Source of the DNA: Neisseriaceae bacterium
GTDB lineage: Bacteria; Pseudomonadota; Gammaproteobacteria; Burkholderiales; Neisseriaceae
Length of the DNA stretch: 9,315 bases
Direction: 5' to 3'
Assembly: GCA_030146285.1 (NCBI GenBank)
Contig: JASLBZ010000065.1
Coordinates: 1-9,315, forward strand
The notes below the pieces were generated by a model. The model had not been told where the DNA came from. It saw only the letters and a list, made by a program, of their open reading frames with translations, and searched no databases. Shown here piece by piece: positions 5,447-9,315 of the stretch (position 1 is the first letter of the stretch; each line of letters opens with the position of its first letter). The translations under genes and the position numbers were made by a program.

Positions 5447-6667
5447 ATGTTGCATATAGAGGGTGTTAACTTAAATACACTGGCTGATGAGTTCAGTACC
5501 CCTCTTTATGTGTACAGTGAAACCGCTTTAACAGATGCCTATAATGGTTATCAGGCTGCATTTGGTCATTTGGACTTTTTGGTCTGTTATGCCGTTAAAG
5601 CCAACAGCAACTTGAGTGTATTGCGTCATTTTGCGAATTTGGGCACTGGATTTGATATTGTTTCAGGTGGCGAGCTAGAACGCGTTTTGGCAGCAGGTGG
5701 TGATGCAGGCAAAACCATATTTTCTGGCGTGGCCAAAAATGAAGCAGAAATTGCTTATGCTTTGGAAGTGGGCGTGCGTTGTTTTAACGTTGAATCCATC
5801 AATGAGCTAGACCGAATTAACAATGTTGCTGAACGTTTGGGTAAAAAAGCACCCATTTCTTTGCGCATTAACCCTGATGTGGATGCCAAAACCCATCCTT
5901 ATATTTCAACAGGCCTTAAAGCCAATAAATTTGGCATTGCATTTAAAGATGCTTTGGGTGCTTATTTGTATGCAGAGCAATTGCCATTTTTGGATATTGT
6001 GGGCATTGACTGCCACATTGGTTCACAATTGACTGATTTGTCACCTTTGATTGAAGCTTTCGAACGCTTGTTGGTATTAATCGATGAATTGTCTGCCAAA
6101 GACATTGTGTTAAAACACGTTGATTTGGGTGGCGGTGTGGGTATTGTGTATAACGGTGAAGACGTTCCTAACTTAAACCATTATGCCCAAGCAATTACCG
6201 AAGGCTTACAAAGCCGTGGCCTGTCATTGGTGCTAGAGCCGGGTCGCAGTTTGGTCGGTAATGCAGGTGTTTTGTTAACGCGTGTTGAGTTTATCAAACG
6301 TGGCGAAGAAAAAGATTTTGTGATTATTGATGGCGCGATGAATGATTTAATGCGACCAGCGCTTTACGATGCTTACCATGAAATTTCAGCCACGATTATT
6401 CGTGATGATGTTGAAGAAATCATGGCTGATGTTGTGGGACCTGTTTGTGAAACTGGGGACTTTTTGGGCAAGAACCGTCAATTACGTGTCTTAGAAGGTG
6501 ATATTCTGGCAGTTCAGTCTGCAGGTGCATATGCTTTTAGTATGGCCAGCAACTACAACACCCGTCCTCGTGCTGCAGAAGTGATGGTATCAGGAACAGA
6601 TTACCGTTTGATTCGCAAGCGTGAAACAATTGGTTATTTGCTAGAATTAGAGTCTGATTGTTTGTAA
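5447..6667 (+). CDS. lysA: Diaminopimelate decarboxylase
   Basis: LysA removes CO2 from meso-diaminopimelate to give L-lysine, the last step of lysine synthesis, using pyridoxal phosphate. Counting from ATG 5447 (406 residues), the PLP lysine is K51 in CYAVKANSN. The alanine-racemase-type barrel contains INPDVDAKTHPYISTGLKAN (141-160), DCHIGSQ (188-194), the phosphate-binding LGGGVG (227-232) and EPGRSLVGNAG (264-274). The C-terminal barrel supplies the active-site cysteine C334 in GPVCETGDFLG and the SAGAYAFSMASNYN block (358-371). An in-frame ATG at 5420 would add nine residues. I prefer 5447 because neisserial LysA proteins, as I remember them, begin at that point. Neither start has a strong ribosome site, so 5420 remains possible. 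Cotranscription with lptM is likely, and a terminator follows. Confidence 0.95.
   Translation: MLHIEGVNLNTLADEFSTPLYVYSETALTDAYNGYQAAFGHLDFLVCYAVKANSNLSVLRHFANLGTGFDIVSGGELERVLAAGGDAGKTIFSGVAKNEAEIAYALEVGVRCFNVESINELDRINNVAERLGKKAPISLRINPDVDAKTHPYISTGLKANKFGIAFKDALGAYLYAEQLPFLDIVGIDCHIGSQLTDLSPLIEAFERLLVLIDELSAKDIVLKHVDLGGGVGIVYNGEDVPNLNHYAQAITEGLQSRGLSLVLEPGRSLVGNAGVLLTRVEFIKRGEEKDFVIIDGAMNDLMRPALYDAYHEISATIIRDDVEEIMADVVGPVCETGDFLGKNRQLRVLEGDILAVQSAGAYAFSMASNYNTRPRAAEVMVSGTDYRLIRKRETIGYLLELESDCL
5550..5561 (-). repeat. Possible degenerate DUS inside lysA
   Basis: On the plus strand ATCAGGCTGCAT matches the complement of kingDUS (TTCAGGCTGCCT) in ten of twelve positions, with the inner ten-base core differing only at its end. 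It lies in coding sequence (YQAAFG), so chance similarity is quite possible. Confidence 0.25.
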
Positions 6668-6683
6668 TGTGAATAAGTCATAA

Positions 6684-6713
6684 AAAAAAGCTGCGTTCAA
6701 ACGCAGCTTTTTT
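6684..6713. terminator. Bidirectional terminator between lysA and phbB
   Basis: AAAAAAGCTGCGT (6684-6696) pairs perfectly with ACGCAGCTTTTTT (6701-6713) around a TCAA loop. Six U residues end the stem on either strand. It lies 16 bases after the lysA stop and 11 bases beyond the phbB stop, so it serves both convergent genes. Confidence 0.92.
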
Positions 6714-6724
6714 GTTTTTAAGCC

Positions 6725-7459
6725 TTATTGCATGTAAAGACCACCATTGATATCAATATTGGTACCCGTAATAAAGGCAGCATGATCGCTCACCAAATAT
6801 TTAGCCAACTCAGCGATTTCTTCAGGTTTTCCCAAACGACCCACTGGTGTGCTGTTGCAAATTGACTCCAAGATTTCTTGTGGTACAGATTCAATAATTT
6901 CAGTTGCTGTATAGCCTGGAGAAATGGTGTTGACGGTCACGCCTTTGCGTGCAACTTCTTGAGCCAAGGCCATGGTAAAACCATGTACGCCTGCTTTAGC
7001 AGCACTGTAGTTTGCCTGACCAAATTGACCTTTTTGACCATTAACAGATGCAATATTCACAATGCGACCTGCTTTTTGGTTAACCATGTCATCAATGAAC
7101 ACACGGCACATATTGAACACAGAGTCCAAGTTGGTGTGAATCACTTTTTCCCAAATTTCGACTGGCATTTTGCGTAAAGTCGCATCGCGGGCGATGCCTG
7201 CGTTATTGATCAATACGCTAATGTCCCCATATTTTTCATGTACTTGGTTGGCAAAGGATTGGCATTGGTCAAATTCACTGACGTCACATTGAATGGCATC
7301 TGCTTTGATGTTCAAGTCTTTTAATTCTTGAATCCAAGCATCTTGACGACCTTCACGCATGTAAGTACTCACAATGGTATAACCTTGTTGACCCAAAGCG
7401 ATGCAAATTGCTTTCCCGATGCCGCCAAAGCCGCCTGTAACAACTGCAATTTTTTCCAT
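6725..7459 (-). CDS. phbB: Acetoacetyl-CoA reductase (short-chain dehydrogenase)
   Basis: PhbB/PhaB reduces acetoacetyl-CoA to (R)-3-hydroxybutyryl-CoA, normally with NADPH, the second step of polyhydroxybutyrate synthesis. The 244-residue length is standard. The Rossmann cofactor loop is TGGFGGIG (8-15), then CDV (58-60) and NNAG (85-88). The catalytic tetrad is N110, S138, Y151 and K155. The segment SVNGQKGQFGQANYSAAK (138-155) and the following HGFTMALAQEVARKGVTVN are the hallmark that separates acetoacetyl-CoA reductases from FabG. AGGA (complement of 7466-7469) is a reasonable ribosome site. No phaC, phaA or phasin gene is in the window, so the gene stands alone between a shared terminator and a 485-bp gap. 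A 3-ketoacyl-ACP reductase role is the main alternative. Confidence 0.9.
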   Translation of the reverse strand: MEKIAVVTGGFGGIGKAICIALGQQGYTIVSTYMREGRQDAWIQELKDLNIKADAIQCDVSEFDQCQSFANQVHEKYGDISVLINNAGIARDATLRKMPVEIWEKVIHTNLDSVFNMCRVFIDDMVNQKAGRIVNIASVNGQKGQFGQANYSAAKAGVHGFTMALAQEVARKGVTVNTISPGYTATEIIESVPQEILESICNSTPVGRLGKPEEIAELAKYLVSDHAAFITGTNIDINGGLYMQ

Positions 7460-7815
7460 ATCTATTCCTGTTTAAAATGGGGATTCATAAAGTCACTGGA
7501 ATCAGCATGTGTGAAACCAGTTCGATTAATTATTTCAAGAAAAATGAGTTTACTAAAATGGATGAGGACAAGTTCGTATATCAACTTAGCATATTTATTA
7601 TACATGATGATAAATAAATATACAGCCCAAAAAGATTTATTTGCTAAATATAAGTTAATTTTGGAAATTATATGATTGAAAGATTATTGATGACGCAATT
7701 ATTGTGCATTGCAGCAATTTAGGCGGCAATATTAATCATGAAAATGATGTTAAATGGTATAAAACTAAGTCGATACAAGGTTGTGGATGGCTAGGGTGTG
7801 GCTCCTCGATAGCAT

Positions 7816-7827
7816 AGGCAGCCTGAA
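7816..7827 (+). repeat. DNA uptake sequence, kingDUS dialect (exact)
   Basis: This is a second exact AGGCAGCCTGAA. Unlike the copy at 4161, no inverted partner follows, so it is a lone intergenic DUS and not part of a terminator. Confidence 0.8.
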
Positions 7828-7838
7828 AGAATCAAATA

Positions 7839-7854
7839 TGACGCAGTAATTATC
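7839..7854 (+). repeat. Intergenic repeat, copy 2 (copy 1 at 3087-3102)
   Basis: TGACGCAGTAATTATC here and TGACGCAGTAATCATC at 3087-3102 differ at one of sixteen bases. Both copies are intergenic and in the same orientation. A looser relative, TGACGCAATTATTG, lies at 7691-7704. The function is unknown. Confidence 0.35.
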
Positions 7855-7900
7855 GGTTATTGGTGAGATTGATGTGTCGGTAGGGCTACTTGTGAGCATC

Positions 7901-7928
7901 AAAAAAGCCGATGCAAGGCATCGGCTTT
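7901..7928 (-). terminator. Rho-independent terminator of the aminopeptidase gene
   Basis: AAAGCCGATGC (7904-7914) pairs perfectly with GCATCGGCTTT (7918-7928) around a three-base loop. On the minus strand the stem is followed by six T residues (complement of 7901-7906). It lies 16 bases beyond the aminopeptidase stop codon at 7945. Confidence 0.9.
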
Positions 7929-7944
7929 GGTCGTCATCCTGTGT

Positions 7945-9315
7945 TTAAATGGCTTCGGTGGCTTGAATCAACCATGCCAATGGCGCACCTGTTAATTCAG
8001 GGCTTAATTGCTCACGTACCCAAGTATGGTAATCATTTAACCATGTTTTTTCTGAAGCGCTTAATTGCTCAATTGCCAAGCAAGCTGTGCTAATCGGGCA
8101 TAAGGTCAAGGTTTCAAAATGCAAGAATTGACCATATGCACCTTGTTCAGGCAGTTTGCGATTCACAACCAAGTTTTCAATGCGAATACCATAATGGCCT
8201 TCATGGTATAAGCCAGGCTCATTTGAAGTCACCATGCCCGCAAGCATTTTACTGTATGGGGTAATGGGCGCGTAATAAGACAAAACTTGTGGACCTTCAT
8301 GCACGTTCAAAGCAAAACCAACGCCATGACCTGTACCGTGACGGTAGTCTAGTTGATGTTGCCATAAGGGCTGTCTGGCAATCGCATCCAAAAGCGGTGC
8401 AGCCAAACCTTCTGGAAATACCGCTTGTGACAAAGCAATGTGAGATTTTAAAACCAAGGTGCAGTCGCGTTTTTGCGCACTGCTAAGCTCACCCACCGCA
8501 ACCATGCGTGTGATGTCGGTTGTGCCTTCATCGTATTGTGCACCAGAGTCGATTAAGAGCAGGCCATTTTTGACGATGGGTGCGTATTCGGCTTTTGTGG
8601 CACGATAATGAGGCAAAGCACCATTTTCGTTAAAACCTGCAATGGTGGCAAAACTGGCACCAATAAAACCTGGCTGCTGTGAACGAAACTCAATCAGCTT
8701 CTCATCAATGCTCAATTCGCTAATGCTTTTTTCGTCATCAATCGCTTGTTCTAACCAAGTGAAAAAGTGCGCCAAAGCCACGCCGTCTTTTTTCATGGCG
8801 TGTTTGATTAAATCAATTTCACTATCGGCTTTACATGCTTTGAGCAAAGTCGATGGATTGATGTCAGTCTCTACCGCCATGTGCTCTGGTAAGGCTTGGC
8901 GATGCTCGATAGAAACTTTATTGGCATCCAATAAAATACTCTTGGCAGATAAAGCATTCAGTTCAGCAACGCTTTGAGCATAATCCATGATGTGAATGCC
9001 GTCATTTGCCAGTGCCTGTTTTAAATCGCTACTGATTTTTTTCGCATCAACAAACAAAGTACACGTTGTGGGTGTTAACAAAAGATGGGCAAGAAAAACA
9101 GGGTTGTAAGCAACGTCTTCACCACGGCAATTCAATAACCAAGCCACATCATCCAGCGCTGAAACAAAATGGGCTTCAATTTTTTTGTCGTGAAGTTGTT
9201 GGCGAATGGTCGCTATTTTTTCTTGGCGGCTTTGGGCGTTTAAGCCTGCTTTCATCTGGTGAATGGGCGCTTGTGGTAGTGCAGGGCGATCTGACCACAA
9301 AGGTGTAATCAAATC
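7945..9315 (-). CDS. pepP: Aminopeptidase P family (M24) metallopeptidase, N-terminal part outside window
   Basis: Aminopeptidase P enzymes release the N-terminal residue of peptides with proline in second position, in the cytoplasm, using two metal ions. The C-terminal pita-bread domain is complete. Counting from codon 9310-9312, the metal ligands are D255 (LLIDSG), D266 (TTDITR), H329 (HGTGHGVG), E365 (TSNEPG) and E379 (GIRIEN). Conserved histidines are H235 (LPHY) and H338 (NVHEG). The upstream ALDDVAWLLNCRG and YNPVFLAHLL belong to the second domain of the long XPNPEP1-like form of about 600 residues. The frame stays open to the window edge (Asp at 9313-9315), and SDRPALP is an internal linker in that form. 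About 140-150 N-terminal residues are therefore missing, and the TTG at 9312 is not a start. The gene symbol is family-level; E. coli PepP is a shorter relative. Confidence 0.93.
   Translation of the reverse strand, partial: DLITPLWSDRPALPQAPIHQMKAGLNAQSRQEKIATIRQQLHDKKIEAHFVSALDDVAWLLNCRGEDVAYNPVFLAHLLLTPTTCTLFVDAKKISSDLKQALANDGIHIMDYAQSVAELNALSAKSILLDANKVSIEHRQALPEHMAVETDINPSTLLKACKADSEIDLIKHAMKKDGVALAHFFTWLEQAIDDEKSISELSIDEKLIEFRSQQPGFIGASFATIAGFNENGALPHYRATKAEYAPIVKNGLLLIDSGAQYDEGTTDITRMVAVGELSSAQKRDCTLVLKSHIALSQAVFPEGLAAPLLDAIARQPLWQHQLDYRHGTGHGVGFALNVHEGPQVLSYYAPITPYSKMLAGMVTSNEPGLYHEGHYGIRIENLVVNRKLPEQGAYGQFLHFETLTLCPISTACLAIEQLSASEKTWLNDYHTWVREQLSPELTGAPLAWLIQATEAI

Larger units (their letters stand above)
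7460..7944. other. 485-bp gene-free gap upstream of phbB
   Basis: I see no convincing gene in this stretch on either strand. It contains the phbB ribosome site and presumably its promoter. The AT-rich core 7571-7680 has only 23 G or C in 110 bases by hand count. Also present are an imperfect inverted repeat (ATATTTAT 7591-7598 with ATAAATAT 7614-7621), an exact DUS, a repeat shared with the azlC upstream region, and the pepP-side terminator. Two tiny frames occur, at 7672 (16 codons, with a GGA eight bases upstream) and 7738 (18 codons); neither can be supported as a gene. It may hold regulatory DNA, a small RNA or decayed sequence. Confidence 0.6.

Noticed and set aside
7328..7675. 115-codon plus-strand open frame running from phbB antisense into the gap
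   Set aside because: The first third is antisense to the conserved cofactor domain of phbB, and the rest is AT-rich DNA without domain features.
7672..7722. 16-codon frame (MIERLLMTQLLCIAAI) as a leader peptide
   Set aside because: It is not followed by any plus-strand gene, so a leader role has no target, and the ribosome site is only GGA.
8146..8157. TTCAGGCAGTTT as another uptake sequence
   Set aside because: It lies inside the aminopeptidase coding region and matches simDUS in only ten and kingDUS in nine of twelve positions; chance is a sufficient explanation.
9310..9312. TTG as the start of the aminopeptidase gene
   Set aside because: The frame continues to the window edge and the sequence there (SDRPALP) is an internal linker of long aminopeptidase P proteins; no ribosome site can be seen.
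1..9315. CRISPR array, tRNA, rRNA, insertion sequence, Correia-type element or phage remnant
   Set aside because: I saw no regularly spaced repeats, cloverleaf-like sequence, transposase motifs or terminal inverted repeats; the region reads as ordinary chromosomal core.

Overview
The window looks like a chromosomal housekeeping segment from a betaproteobacterium of the family Neisseriaceae. Three things point there. The lysA product reads very like neisserial diaminopimelate decarboxylases. The divergent arrangement cyaY / lptM-lysA is the one I know from Neisseria. Two exact copies of AGGCAGCCTGAA are present (4161-4172 and 7816-7827), which is the 'kingDUS' dialect of the neisserial DNA uptake sequence associated with Kingella and relatives. 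The moderately low GC and this dialect argue against Neisseria sensu stricto and for a Kingella/Alysiella/Vitreoscilla-like genus; I cannot name the species.

Layout, left to right: (1) 1-1352, the end of the ATP synthase operon, with the 3' part of atpD and complete atpC, closed by a strong terminator. (2) 1442-3037, a Na+/H+ antiporter-family membrane protein directly abutted by slyX, with its own terminator. (3) 3119-4136, the overlapping pair azlC-azlD, a two-component branched-chain amino acid exporter. (4) 4198-5023, minus strand: cyaY (frataxin) followed by a GNAT acetyltransferase, converging on azlD through a shared bidirectional terminator built around a DUS. (5) 5209-6667, plus strand: the small lipoprotein gene lptM (GTG start) and lysA, divergent from cyaY. 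(6) 6725-7459, minus strand: an acetoacetyl-CoA reductase (phbB) converging on lysA through a second bidirectional terminator. (7) 7460-7944, a 485-bp gene-free gap with a very AT-rich core and a DUS. (8) 7945-9315, minus strand: the C-terminal three quarters of an aminopeptidase P-type M24 metallopeptidase that runs off the right edge.

The genes serve energy conservation (F1Fo ATP synthase), ion or amino acid transport, iron-sulfur assembly, lysine and peptidoglycan precursor synthesis, LPS transport maturation, PHB or acyl-CoA metabolism, and peptide breakdown. Nothing looks like a mobile element, defence system, CRISPR array or biosynthetic cluster. I found no convincing undescribed system. 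The more interesting signals are non-coding: DUS-derived terminators, one of which seems to carry matched 4-bp insertions in both arms; a tandem degenerate DUS; an intergenic repeat; and the unexplained gap upstream of phbB.
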